In this document: positions 18,644 through 28,337 of the stretch, piece by piece
Layout: each line of letters opens with the position of its first letter
How positions within the stretch are numbered: the first letter of the stretch is position 1
Assembly: GCA_023375785.1 (NCBI GenBank)
Contig: SZWC01003862.1
Location: 75,881 to 111,464 of the forward strand
DNA: 35,584 nucleotides
Direction: 5' to 3'
Source: Penium margaritaceum
Taxonomy: Eukaryota; Streptophyta; Zygnematophyceae; Desmidiales; Peniaceae
The notes under the pieces: generated by a model
What the model was told of the DNA's origin: nothing
Seen by the model: only the letters and a program-made list of their open reading frames with translations
The model's database searches: none
Program-made: the position numbers and the translations under genes

Positions 18644-19870
18644 GCACTGTTGTACCGCGACCTGTCTGCCATTCTCACCCAGGCAGCGTCTCACGTTCCC
18701 ACCTGTGACGCCTCCCGTCGGATGGGGGAGTCCACCCCACATGGTGAGTCCGTCCGGGATGCCTCCGGGGTGGGACGGTCGCTGGCCACCATTGACCCGG
18801 CCATCATTGCTATGGGGCCTGTAGTCTCTACGCCTGCTCCGCTTGCGCCCGCCACGACTGTCTCGCCTGCGCCTGCCGCACCTGCCTCACCCGCACCTAC
18901 CGCAACTGCCTCGCCCGCGCCTGCCGCAACTGCCTCGCCCGCACTTGCACCGCCTGCTTCGTCCGCACCTCCAGCGCCTGCTTCGCCCGCACCTGCAGCG
19001 CCTGCTTCGCCCGCACCTGCAGCGCCTGCTTCGCCTGCCGAGATTGCACCTGCCGCCTCTTCGCCTGCGGCGCCCGCCTCACCCGCGCCCGCCGCGACTG
19101 TCTCGCCCGCGCCTGCCGCGACCGTCTCGTCCATGCCTGCAGCGCCTGTTTTGCCCGCGCCTGCCGCGCCTGTCTCGCCCACGCCTGCAGTGTCTCCAGA
19201 GACAGCACCTGCCCTCCCTGTGCCAGAACCGTCAGTCAGCTCAGACTCAGGCTACTCCCGTGGACCATGTGGGCGTCTCCACCCACTGGCCTCACGAGCA
19301 CCTTCGACTGCTGTTGCGCCACCCAGACGACACACGCGCAGCGTGCACAGTGGTGACCCTGGCACAAATGCTCTCGGCCTAAGTGTCCAAGGCACCTACA
19401 CGGAGGTGCACCCAGCTTGTGCCATTGCGCACCAGCTGATGGCTGATGAGCACGAGGCTGCACAGGCAGCTGCCGCTGACCTAGTTGCAGTCCGTCCGAC
19501 CCATGAGGCATGTGTCCTGGCCACCCGGAGCTCCCCTTTGCCGGTCCCTGATCCAGACACGTTAAAGGAGGCTCTCTCAGGAGAGGATGCTGAGCAGTGG
19601 CGGGCCGCCTGTGAGGACGAGCTCAGGGCCATCCGGGAGCACGGAGTCTTTGAGCTGGTCGACCGTCCTGAGGGACGGAAGGTCGTGCAGGCCAAGTGGG
19701 TCTTCCGCAAGAAGGTGAAGCCTGACGGCTCACTGGACTGCTATAAGGCCCGCTTGACTGCCAAGGGATTCTCTCAGGTTGAGGGGATCGGCTTCACTGA
19801 CACCTTTGCCCCTGTTGGCCGCATGACCACAGCTCGCGCGCTGCTTGGTGTGGTCGCTCACCATGACTAG
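18644..19870 (+). pseudogene. Element 2 linker and start of reverse transcriptase
   Basis: The same frame continues after the TAG at 18641. A low-complexity Pro/Ala/Ser linker occupies about 18830-19200. The RT then begins with EALSGEDAEQWRAACEDEL (near 19570), WVFRKKVKPDGSLDCYKARL and AKGFSQVEGIGFTDTFAPV, the conserved fingers motifs that element 1 has lost. A TAG at 19868 follows AHHD, directly before ELHQMDV. The aligned residue in element 1 is Trp, so TGG-to-TAG is the simplest reading here, although Gln is not excluded. Confidence 0.85.
18830..19200 (+). repeat. Degenerate 18-bp repeats encoding Ala-Ser-Pro linker
   Basis: Repeats of the type GCCTCGCCCGCGCCTGCC encode the hexapeptide ASPAPA many times over. 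They lie between integrase and reverse transcriptase, where copia polyproteins have a variable linker. The opposite strand is open for a long stretch because of the repeat. I regard that as a shadow. Confidence 0.8.
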
Positions 19871-20394
19871 GAGCTGCACCAGATGGATGTGAACAATGCG
19901 TTCCTCCACGGCACCTTAGAGGAGGAGATCTACATGGTCCAGCCACCTGGGTTTGAGGTCAAAGGCAACAAGGTCTGGCGCTTGCGCAAGGCCTTGTATG
20001 GCCTGAAGCAGTCGCCCCGGTGCTGGAACCGAGAGATCACTCGCACCCTCACTCAGGCCGAGTACGTCCAGAGAGATGCCGACCCGTCACTTTTCATCCG
20101 ACGGACAGCCGAGCACCTCACTGTCATTCTGGTGTATGTGGACGATCTCCTGATTGCGTCTCCTTCACTGGAGGTCGTGAAGGAGGCCAAGGCGGTCCTG
20201 CAGGCCGCCTACAGGATGAAGGACCTTGGTCCAGCGGCTGTTTTCCTCGGGATGGAGATTGTGCGTGATCGTCGTCGACGGACACTCCTCCTCCATCAGG
20301 CACGATATGCACAGGTTGTGGGGGAGCGGTTTGCTGACCTCCTTGGCGCTTTTCCCGCCGCCTCGTCACCGTCACTCCCGACGGGCAGGACGCC
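19871..20394 (+). pseudogene. Element 2 reverse transcriptase, palm and thumb
   Basis: HQMDVNNAFLHG carries the first catalytic Asp, followed by KALYGLKQSPRCW and then YVDDLLIAS (near 20137) with the paired catalytic Asp residues, then MKDLGPAAVFLGMEI. Apart from the TAG at its start the domain is intact. Near 20380 the frame changes by one base in SPSLPTGRTP, before the segment GQDALKVTDP that continues in the next frame. Confidence 0.85.
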
Positions 20395-21213
20395 CTGAAG
20401 GTGACAGACCCAGTCGATCTAGGCGAGACTGTGGACGTGACCCTGTACTTGCGCATCATTGGCTCACTCATGTACTTGGCCACGACCACGCGTCCCGCCA
20501 TTGCGTTCGCTATCAACCTACTCGCACAGTTCAGTCAGTCCCCTCGGGCTCGCGCTCTGCATGCAGCTTTGCGAGTCGTCCGGTACGTGGTCTCCACACC
20601 GTATCACAGTCTCTGCTTTCGGAGACAGTGCTCGGTTGTGGTAGATGGCTACACCGACAGCGACTGGGCATGGAGTCCTGATGGACGCAGCCGCACGGGT
20701 TACGTGTTCCTGCTTGGTGGCACCGCTGTGTCTTGGCGCAGCGGCAAGCAGGGGTGCATTGCTCGCAGCTCCTCAGAGGCTGAGTATGTTCCTCTGGGCG
20801 CTGGCGCCGCTGAGGCGGTGTGGCTGCAGCGGTTGTTCTAGTGCTTGGGTTAGTCCGTGCCTACCATCATCCTCCGATGCGACAACCAGAGTGCTTTCAC
20901 GATCGCTGAGAACTCTGGTGTGTTCCACGCACACACGAAGCACATCGCTGTCGAGTATCATTTCGTGCGCGATCTGGTGGAGCGGCAGTTGATCTCCATT
21001 GTCTGCGTGGGCACAGACTTGCAGCGCGCTGACTTCCTGACCAAGGCACTGGCACGTGGGAAGTTCCTCGGGGCTGATCGTTCCGTCGGATTGCGACCCC
21101 TGTCCGAGAGTGGGTCATTGTCCGGGTCCCTGTTGAGCACTCTGTGTTGCACCGGCACGCGTTCTGCATGTGTATGGACATGCGTACCATCGGGTCATGG
21201 GGGAGTGTTGTGA
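20395..21213 (+). pseudogene. Element 2 thumb end and RNase H
   Basis: The segment includes TTTRPAIAFAINLLAQF and then RNase H with GYTDSDWAWS, SSSEAEYVPLG, LRCDNQSAF and RADFLTKAL, so all acidic catalytic residues are present. Two TAG codons interrupt it at 20839 and 20851. The second aligns with the Gln of the matching LHQSL segment in element 1. The frame runs through the polypurine tract and ends at TGA within the first bases of the 3' LTR (21211-21213). Confidence 0.85.
21199..21205 (+). other. Element 2 polypurine tract
   Basis: GGGGGAG lies in the context GGTCATGGGGGAG, directly before TGTTGTG of the 3' LTR. It matches element 1. Confidence 0.85.
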
Positions 21214-21845
21214 TGTTGTCCGTCATACACAGTTGTGCAGTTGGTTGTGACCACTCGGCCGTGTCCATGCTCGTGCACATCCTTGAGGCGGACCTAGCTG
21301 GAGACAGAGTTCCCTGAGGTGAGGCTCCACCCGCTGGAGGCAGCCTGGCAGCCACGGAGTAACCAGTGTACCAGAGGGCTCCCACAGCCCACGGACTACG
21401 TTTGGAGGTCTTCAGGATTTTCTCGGTGGACAGCCCTGCCAGGCTGATTTACATGTTTGTTTTCTTACACTCTCCGGCTGTTCCCGGACGTAGGCGTGTG
21501 ACCAGTCGTTGTGTCTGTCTTTTTGTCGTGCATCCGTAGGATCAGACGGCGCTCCGTTTGGACGCTTGTGCGCAGAATTATGGCCAAAACAGTGGTTTTG
21601 GGCCGGTTCAGGTTTGACAGGCACCGCTGTGTGCGCCACCCGTCGTGAGCCACGGCGGCTGTTTATGTTGTGGACCTGTCATTTGTTACCTCTCTCTGCA
21701 TTAACTTCAGTTGAAGCTTGAGATACAAGTGCACGTGTCTCTCCCTACCCTTGCTGTCCCTTGCATGACCTGTGTGTCAACCAGCCAGACCCGTGCTGTC
21801 AGGCTAGCAAGCAGAAAGGCTAGGAAGCTTCCTGGAATCTTCTCA
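21206..21845 (+). mobile_element. Element 2 3' LTR, shared with a tandem unit
   Basis: It starts TGTTGTGATG and ends CTTCTCA. It carries a small insertion relative to the 5' LTR (CACGGAGTAAC near 21353). It is not followed by a target duplication but directly by a PBS, so it also serves as the 5' LTR of a second internal region. Confidence 0.9.
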
Positions 21846-22050
21846 TGGTATCAGAGCAGGCGAGCCAGTGCTCGTCGTGCTGCGCAGCAGAGACGCAGCA
21901 GCTGCAGCAGCAGTGAGCAGCAGCAGTGGCAGCAGCCCACAGCAGCAGCAGCAGGTCCTGGTTGGACCCATCACCACCCTGAGTCGCTTGAAGCGACAAG
22001 AGCACGCAGCGACGCATATGCCATCATCCTGATGCGTCAGAAACCGCAAC
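21846..22050 (+). mobile_element. Partial second internal region after the 3' LTR
   Basis: TGGTATCAGAGC at 21846 is followed by about 190 bp nearly identical to 14595-14786, including the CAG-rich block and GCATATGCCATCATCCTGAT. It has a small CAG-repeat expansion. It stops at the N at 22051, where the sequence changes completely. This is either a true tandem array or a contig join at a repeat. Confidence 0.85.
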
Positions 22051-22051
22051 N
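22051..22051. other. Single N at a sequence discontinuity
   Basis: Sequence homologous to element 2 ends exactly at this N. Unrelated sequence begins after it. I read it as a join between contigs and not a single unknown base. Confidence 0.6.
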
Positions 22052-22069
22052 CGTAGGGACGTCGTGGCT

Positions 22070-22100
22070 AAAAGGGGGAGGCGGGGGGGGGGGTGTTATG
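22070..22100 (+). mobile_element. Possible polypurine tract and LTR start of another element
   Basis: AAAAGGGGGAGGC and a G11 run are followed by TGTTATGTACCACAC from 22094. TGTTATGT is a common start of copia LTRs. No second LTR or target duplication was found, so the right end cannot be set. Confidence 0.35.
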
Positions 22101-24350
22101 TACCACACGTACACGAGGCTTGAATCTTCTCGAGTGGGCATTTCCGTTTTTACACAAACAGCCCATCGTGTTTCGAAAACCGCTCTGTTCACTCTGACGA
22201 CCAAGGGCAAACTGGCCAACTGTCCCGCCCTTTGTGGATATTCCCGAACCTTCCAACAGCTTCGACTACTCTCACAAACTTACGAAAAGAAGTGTCACGA
22301 CCTTTCGGTCGACTTCTCCACGCATCATGACGAATCTGGATTTATAATGATGTATAGCGCATCTTCACCGTCGATTCTCGAAGACCCCCGACTTCTCGGC
22401 GGACCTTCTCGAATTCAACCACTCACAACGCGAATTTGTACGTGTCGCTCAACATTTGACCCAACGACCCGGACTATGCTCCATTCGTAACTAGACACTT
22501 GTATGTACATGTTCGATCATTTCGACACTTGTCGTTGAAGTACACTTACCGCCAACAAAAGATTGCTCAAGTGTCCCAAATTATAAATCGTGTCTTGCCC
22601 CAAAAATTCTACCTATTCACCATCTACGCTCCATTTGGCATAACAGGAACCTTGCTGTTTAGTTGAAATTGCTTTTTGTGGTTGGTTATGTTTTTCCATC
22701 CACTGGGGGGCGCATGAGAATACAGCTTGAGATTGGGGTTGAGATGACAAAACCCCGGTGGGAAGTGCGTAACAGTCTGGAGTCTCCCGACGTGCAGGGC
22801 CGCTTGCGTTAACCGCACTCGACACGCTGAGCTCGCTTTGTTACTGGAATTGTTGCATCGAAATCGACGGTGTTCCAAGCTTCGTCTTCATCGACGTCCG
22901 CGCGTAACTCCCGGCATCCTACGACACTGTTCCTGCAACGCTGGCGGGCGATAGTCGTCGCCAGGAAAAGCGCCGGTCCAGCTCGACCGCCGGCGTTTCG
23001 TGAACGCGCGTGCGATTTTTTTGGGGGGCACTTCGACCTCGGAGCCCTGGTTGCTTGCGCGGTTGGATACGGGGACCCGTTTCGATATCTGACTAACCCT
23101 TCGGCCCCGCCGGCCGATCTGACCGACCAGAGGGCCCGGTCGCCCAATCTCGACAACCTCAAGGCCCGCCCGCTATGTACTGGCAGTCTAGGGCTCGATC
23201 CGGAAACATCGGTGGCCAGCGTTCGCCCATGTTAGTCGGTGGGTAGCGAACAAACTTGCAAACCAACTTGAATTTTTTTTGTATAACATAGTTGAAAAAA
23301 CGAAAAGTGTCAACAGAACAGGTTCCAATCGTGTTCTCCTTCCATAGCGCACGGATAGGATCTCACAAAATCGTCCGATGGGTTTTGTGCGCTTTCTGCC
23401 TGTGAACAGTCGTCCGAGATAGCGAGCCCGGTAACACACCGGCTATCTCGGATCGTGCCGGCAACTGGCGGGCCCTATTGTTGACCGCCGCCCGAACACG
23501 GGTTCCGGCATTGATGGATTGGGCTATGCGGGTCCTCGCGTTAGGACAAGGCAAGAACCCAGGCCCCAAGGTCAATTTATCCTTTTTTAGGACTGTTGGA
23601 GCTTCCTCCAGTGCACTGACAGAATGTTTATTTAATCAGGCCTGAAATACATCTTTATTTCTTTCAACGTTTGGTATTCGTTACAATGGGTCTGATGTGG
23701 ATGAATTCAAGTAGCTATTCCTGGCAAACAAGCAACGAGATGCTTTCACGCATGTATGTCAACTGCCAAATAATTGGGCAATCGGAGATTCGTGCGCTCT
23801 GCGTGCATCCTGACACTTATCCAATAAATGATACTGATTTGATGCTTCTGGGTCATCTAGAGGAAATCCGTGTGATATGCCTGCGTTTAGAGTTTCTATC
23901 CACAATGTGGGTCGGTTGTTCATGCCCCCCCCCCCCCCCCCCCCCCTCTCAATGCTTCTTGTGATCTTCCACCTAGGGATGTTAGCTTCAACAACCCACC
24001 AAAGCCATCCAAGCACCCATCGTCACTCCATGTCTACAACTAACATGGCGCCTACCGCTGACATTTGCGTACAACGAAGCTCTTACCATTAGATTTTGCA
24101 AATTGTGCTTGCACCAAATGTCGAACACAAGGCACCCAGCATGTCATAAGACCCACTCCCCTTAGGCAAAGGCTTTCACATCATTCAACGTTCCTCTCCA
24201 TGCACCACCTTCCGTTAAGCTCTCCTCAGTTTTGGCTACAGGTTACCATGACAAAAGCTCCAGAAAGAAAATCAAATGTAACACATACATTTCTTGTCAG
24301 AAATTAAGCGGAGCAGAGAAGCATCAAGTCAAAAACCACCACCGGGCAAG
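22101..24350. other. Intergenic region, no gene recognised
   Basis: Base composition is closer to neutral than in the flanking elements. Short open frames exist, for example at 22870-23235, but have no recognisable motif. The first few hundred bases may be the body of the LTR that starts at 22094. The end near the host gene may include its 3' untranslated region. Confidence 0.4.
23925..23946. repeat. Poly-C run of 22
   Basis: This is an uninterrupted C22. Similar G homopolymers occur beside the N positions at 22051 and 32464, so such tracts probably broke the assembly. Confidence 0.9.
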
Positions 24351-24358
24351 TGCTGATG

Positions 24359-24537
24359 CTAGTTGCTGAACAGCTCACACCTAACCCCCAAGCTCCAGCC
24401 CTGCAAAGAGCAGGCTACAGCCCAACCCATAAACACCAGCAGCAGTTGCTCCTGCTCTAATGCCTGTCTCTTGTCATCCCTTCGACAACCAGCCCAAACC
24501 CACCCTTCCCCAGGCCTACCTCTCCCCTCCCCCCCGC
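24359..24537 (-). other. Possible 3' end of the host gene beyond the gap
   Basis: The minus-strand frame is open up to a TAG at 24359, but the 299-base gap next to it makes frame and splicing unknown. The pyrimidine-rich stretch next to the gap could be intron or untranslated sequence. I cannot assign coding status. Confidence 0.25.
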
Positions 24538-24836
24538 NNNNNNNNNNNNNNNNNNNNNNNNNNNNNNNNNNNNNNNNNNNNNNNNNNNNNNNNNNNNNNN
24601 NNNNNNNNNNNNNNNNNNNNNNNNNNNNNNNNNNNNNNNNNNNNNNNNNNNNNNNNNNNNNNNNNNNNNNNNNNNNNNNNNNNNNNNNNNNNNNNNNNNN
24701 NNNNNNNNNNNNNNNNNNNNNNNNNNNNNNNNNNNNNNNNNNNNNNNNNNNNNNNNNNNNNNNNNNNNNNNNNNNNNNNNNNNNNNNNNNNNNNNNNNNN
24801 NNNNNNNNNNNNNNNNNNNNNNNNNNNNNNNNNNNN
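24538..24836. other. Assembly gap of 299 N
   Basis: Unknown sequence within the glutamine-rich 3' exon of the minus-strand host gene. The CTG-rich DNA on its right side suggests a repeat that could not be assembled. Confidence 0.95.
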
Positions 24837-26169
24837 TGCTGCTCCTGCTGCTTCAGCTGCAACTGCTGCTGCTGCAGCATCAGCTGATGCTGCTGCGCCT
24901 GCTGCAGCTGCTGCAACTGCTGCTGTTGCAATGGGTTCAGATTCTGAGCTTGCTGCTGCGGAATTGGGGCAAACGGCCCACCCGGCTGAGGAGGAGATCC
25001 GAGCTGCTGCTGACCCGGCATCAAAATGGGCTGCTGCTGGTCTTGCGCCTGCTCCAACTGCTTGTGCTGCAGCGGCCGGTGCTGCTCCTGCAGCATCTCC
25101 ACCTCCACCTGGATGTGGCGCGCCGGGCCCAGCGGGACCCCTGCGAGGACAGCCTTGACATCTTTGGTGGACAGGCACAGCAGCGAGGGCCAGTCCACGG
25201 CATGGCGCGCAAAGCACTTGGCATACTTCTCACGCCCGATGGAGCGCAGCCACTTGAGGACCTTCCGGTCCACCCCGCTTGCGTCGCTTGGCCTCGCGTC
25301 AACGTGCCTCTCCTCATCCTCGTCATCGTCGTCCTGGCCAGACGCACGGGCCAGCTTGTTCGGACGCATGGAGCCCAGTCCAGTCAGCCCGCCAAGACCA
25401 GCACCAGCAGCAGCGCCAGCATCCCCTGCCAAGGCCGCTGCTTTCTTCTTTTTCTTCTTCAGCCTAATCTCAGGGTCCGGCACACCAATCCCTGCCCCAG
25501 AAGCGCCGCCCCCGTACCCCACAGGAGGAGCAGGCCCAGGCCCTCGCACCATCCCATTCCAACCAGCAGCCGCAGCTGCCCCCTGGTTGGGCTCAGCCTG
25601 ATGCCCAGGAGCAGGGGCATACTGGGAGGGGTGCACCTGCGCACCACCAGCTGCTGCTGCGGCTGCNTCGCTGGAGGACGAGAGGACCACCGGGATTGCC
25701 GGAGCTGCAGGGCCTCCGGCCTGATGCTTGTTTGCTTTTCCCTGCTTCTGCTTCAGCTTCCGCTGTTCTGGGTGCTGTTGCTGCTGCTCCTGCTGAGGCC
25801 ACTGCTGCTGTGACTGCTGCCAACCTTGGTGTTGCTGTTGCTGCTGCCAGTTGGAAGGTTGTTGCTGCTGCCAATTTGGCTGCTGCTGCCACTGCTGCTG
25901 CTGCTGCTGCTGTTGAGGTGGCTGCCACTGCTGTGGTTGCTGCCATTGCTGCTGTGGGCTCTGCTGCCACTGCTGCTGCCACTGCTGAGGCTGCTGCTGC
26001 TGCCACTGCTGCTGCTGCTGCCCAGACAGTTCTGATGGGGGAGGAGACTGCCACTGCTGCTGATGGGATTGCAATTGCTGCTGCTGCTGCCACTGCTTTC
26101 CCTTCTTGTACTGGCTCTTCAGGGTCTGCTGGAGAGTGTTGGCCAGGTTTGCCCGGTCACCGCCCTTCT
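24837..26169 (-). CDS. Host gene, 3' exon: polyglutamine, basic and SAM-like regions (partial)
   Basis: The exon begins after TGATTTGCAG at 26170 (acceptor AG at 26171-26170) and continues the phase of the preceding exon. It reads KGGDRANLANTLQQ and QYKKGKQWQQQ, then a Gln/Trp-rich tract (about 26090-25770) with CAG and CAA but no TAG. A basic run RLKKKKKK (near 25450) could be a nuclear signal. A compact helical domain follows at about 25275-25090: VLKWLRSIGREKYAKCFARH, then LLCLSTKDVKAVL and LGPARHIQ. Its pattern fits a SAM domain, an oligomerisation module found in nuclear regulators and scaffolds. Another Gln-rich stretch enters the gap. An N at 25668 lies in a Ser/Ala run. The exact function is unknown. 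Confidence 0.7.
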
Positions 26170-26582
26170 CTGCAAATCACAGCAGGATGACCAAGACCCA
26201 AACGCATGAGCAAAAAACAAGCACATAGCAAAGCGTCAGACGGCCATTGTCCGAGCAAGACCGGAGGGGAGAGGGGACGGGTGCCATTGGCAAATGAATA
26301 CATTACCTGTGATGCCCACTCCTGGAGTGCAAAATCTGATTTGACTCGCCCTCATCCAACTACAGAGCCACTGCCATGCACAGCCAGACAAACAGAGGCA
26401 AACCAAGACCCATCCCTCCTCAGCAACCACCCTACCCCGCAGGATCATCCACATCACTGTCCGAGTCAGCCAGCCCCCTGAGCTCACCTCCGTCCCTCCA
26501 CCTCCACGCTCACATCCATCCCTGTCCCCTCGTCAGTCCTTTCTCATCAATACCACACTCCCCTCTCTTTCTCTCTCCTCAC
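26170..26582 (-). other. Host gene intron
   Basis: On the minus strand the donor is GCTG|GTGAGG at 26582 and the acceptor TTTGCAG at 26170. The spliced reading keeps phase (a single G joined to AG). Length is 413 bp and it is rich in pyrimidines toward the acceptor. An allelic copy lies inside 27137-27943. Confidence 0.65.
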
Positions 26583-28052
26583 CAGCACTGCGAGGCCTGT
26601 CCACCCGCTTGCCTCCTGAGGCTTCCTTTCCTCCACTGCCACCGCCGCGTCCATCATCCCGTGCCGCATGCGCCGCCACTGACCCTGGCAGCCCACGCCC
26701 AGGCGTCACAACAGGGCCTGCCCTCCCCTGCCCCTTTCCGTCGTAGCTCCTCTCGCCCTGGCTCCTCTCTGACGCAGCAGCCCCTGCATGCGACTGATCC
26801 AGCGCCTGAAGGTGCTGCGGCCCTGCGCCTCCTCCTCCCCCTCCCCCCCCTGCAAGCGCCTGCAGCGGCAGAAGCACGCTCTCCGTCTTCCTGCGGCGGA
26901 GGATGTTGAGGTACTTCTGGTAGTAGGACGACACAGGCCGCGCGGGGAAGCCCTGCTGCTGCATGCGCTCCGCCAGCCTCACCCACAGCCGGTCCACTGC
27001 GAAGCCCTCCGAAGCAAACTCTGGCTCCATGGCCGTGCGCAGCGACATGAGCGCGTCCATCTCCGCCTCCGTGTAGCGCGGATACACTCCGCGCAGCACC
27101 GATATCTGCGCGTCGCTCAGCACGCGCGCGCCCACNCCTTCTTGTACTGGCTCTTCAGGGTCTGCTGGAGAGTGTTGGCCAGGTTTGCCCGGTCACCGCC
27201 CTTCTCTGCAAATCACAGCAGGATGACCAAGACCCAAACGCATGAGCAAAAAACAAGCACATAGCAAAGCGTCAGACGGCCATTGTCCGAGCAAAACCGG
27301 AGGGGAGAGGGGACGGGTGCCATTGGCAAATGAATACATTACCTGTGATGCCCACTCCTGGAGTGCAAAATCTGATTTGACTCGCCCTCATCCAACTACA
27401 GAGCCACTGCCATGCACAGCCAGACAAACAGAGGCAAACCCAGACCCATCCCTCCTCAGCAACCACCCTACCCCGCAGGAACATCCACATCACTGTCCGA
27501 GTCAGCCAGCCCCCTGAGCTCACCTCCGTCCCTCCACCTCCACCTCCATCCCTTCCACTGCCTGACTCAAACACGCTCACATCCATCCCTGTCCCCTCGT
27601 CAGTCCTTTCTCATCAATACCACACTCCCCTCTCTTTCTCTCTCCTCACCAGCACTGCGAGGCCTGTCCACCCGCTTGCCTCCTGAGGCTTCCTTTCCTC
27701 CACTGCCACCGCCGCGTCCATCGTCCCGTGCCGCATGCGCCGCCACTGACCCTGGCAGCCCACGCCCAGGCGTCACAACAGGGCCTGCCCTCCCCTGCCC
27801 CTTTCCGTCGTAGCTCCTCTCGCCCTGGCTCCTCTCTGACGCAGCAGCCCCTGCATGCGACTGATCCAGCGCCTGAAGGTGCTGCGGCCCTGCGCCTCCT
27901 CCTCCCCCTCCCCCCCCTGCAAGCGCCTGCAGCGGCAGAAGCANCCGTGTAGCGCGGATACACTCCGCGCAGCACCGATATCTGCGCGTCGCTCAGCACG
28001 CGCGCGCCCACTGCCGCCGCGGTCGCAGCCAGGTTTGGCACCGACGGCTTCA
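26583..28052 (-). CDS. Host gene, middle exon with SANT-like segment (assembly-broken)
   Basis: The exon starts after TTTCAG (AG at 28054-28053) with KPSVPNLAATAAAVGARVLS. Its coding sequence lies in 28052-27945 and then 27068-26583. The 27069-27944 interval between them is duplicated or overlapping assembly. A helical segment, SDAQISVLRGVYPRY, then MDALMSLRTAM, LWVRLAERMQQQGF and VSSYYQKYLNILRRR, has the spacing of a SANT/trihelix-like DNA- or histone-binding fold. A Gly-rich and charged disordered tail leads to the donor at 26582. Family assignment is an inference. Confidence 0.6.
27069..27944. other. Allelic or overlapping contig duplicated by assembly
   Basis: Sequence after the N at 27136 (27137-27943) repeats 26101-26876 almost exactly, with an extra ~30 bp minisatellite unit (CCTCCACCTCCATCC type) and a few single-base differences. 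After the N at 27944 the sequence repeats 27069-27135. Thus three contigs overlap: A ending at 27135, B at 27137-27943, and C from 27945. A and C share 67 bp and should join directly. B is best read as the other haplotype. Confidence 0.85.
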
Positions 28053-28337
28053 CTGAAACAATCCAGCGGAGGTCACACACACATTGTGCCAGAGCAATCC
28101 AACGTGATCGCATTGACGTGAGAAACCTCCCAAATTCAACAGGTGAGAAGGGCCAGCCAAGCAAGCCAGTTATCTCTTTCCATTGACAAATTTCAGACCT
28201 GCTACCCCTCCCTCTTTATTTTCAACCTACAGTCCCCCGCGACTGCAAGTCAGGAGAACGATGGGGCTAACCCACTGCTCCAACTACCCACCCCCACATC
28301 ACAACCCCTCCACCCACAGCTACAGAATTAAACCCAC
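28053..28337 (-). other. Host gene intron
   Basis: The minus-strand donor is CTCAG|GTGGGT (GT at 28337-28336) and the acceptor GATTGTTTCAG at 28053. Splicing joins phase-1 ends (G plus TG) and keeps the frame. Length is 285 bp. Confidence 0.7.

Larger units (their letters stand above)
13949..21845 (+). mobile_element. Element 2, copia LTR retrotransposon, inactive
   Basis: It has a 634-bp 5' LTR (13949-14582), a PBS, a leader of about 880 bp, gag, protease, integrase, reverse transcriptase, RNase H, a polypurine tract and a 640-bp 3' LTR (21206-21845). The domain order PR-IN-RT-RH is that of Ty1/copia. About twenty base differences and one small indel separate the two LTRs by eye, so the insertion is not recent. 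It carries five in-frame TAGs, two one-base frame changes and altered protease and integrase active sites. No target duplication can be seen because the 3' LTR is followed by a second leader. Confidence 0.9.

Noticed and set aside
18691-19182. Antisense frame of 163 codons opposite the element 2 linker
   Set aside because: It is a shadow of the Ala-Ser-Pro repeat on the coding strand and has no independent motif.
22870-23235. Plus-strand frame of 121 codons in the intergenic region
   Set aside because: No recognisable motif, no splice or start context that stands out, and similar-sized chance frames are common nearby.
24359-24887. Plus-strand frames crossing the N gap
   Set aside because: Most of their length is N and the remainder is antisense to the host polyglutamine exon.
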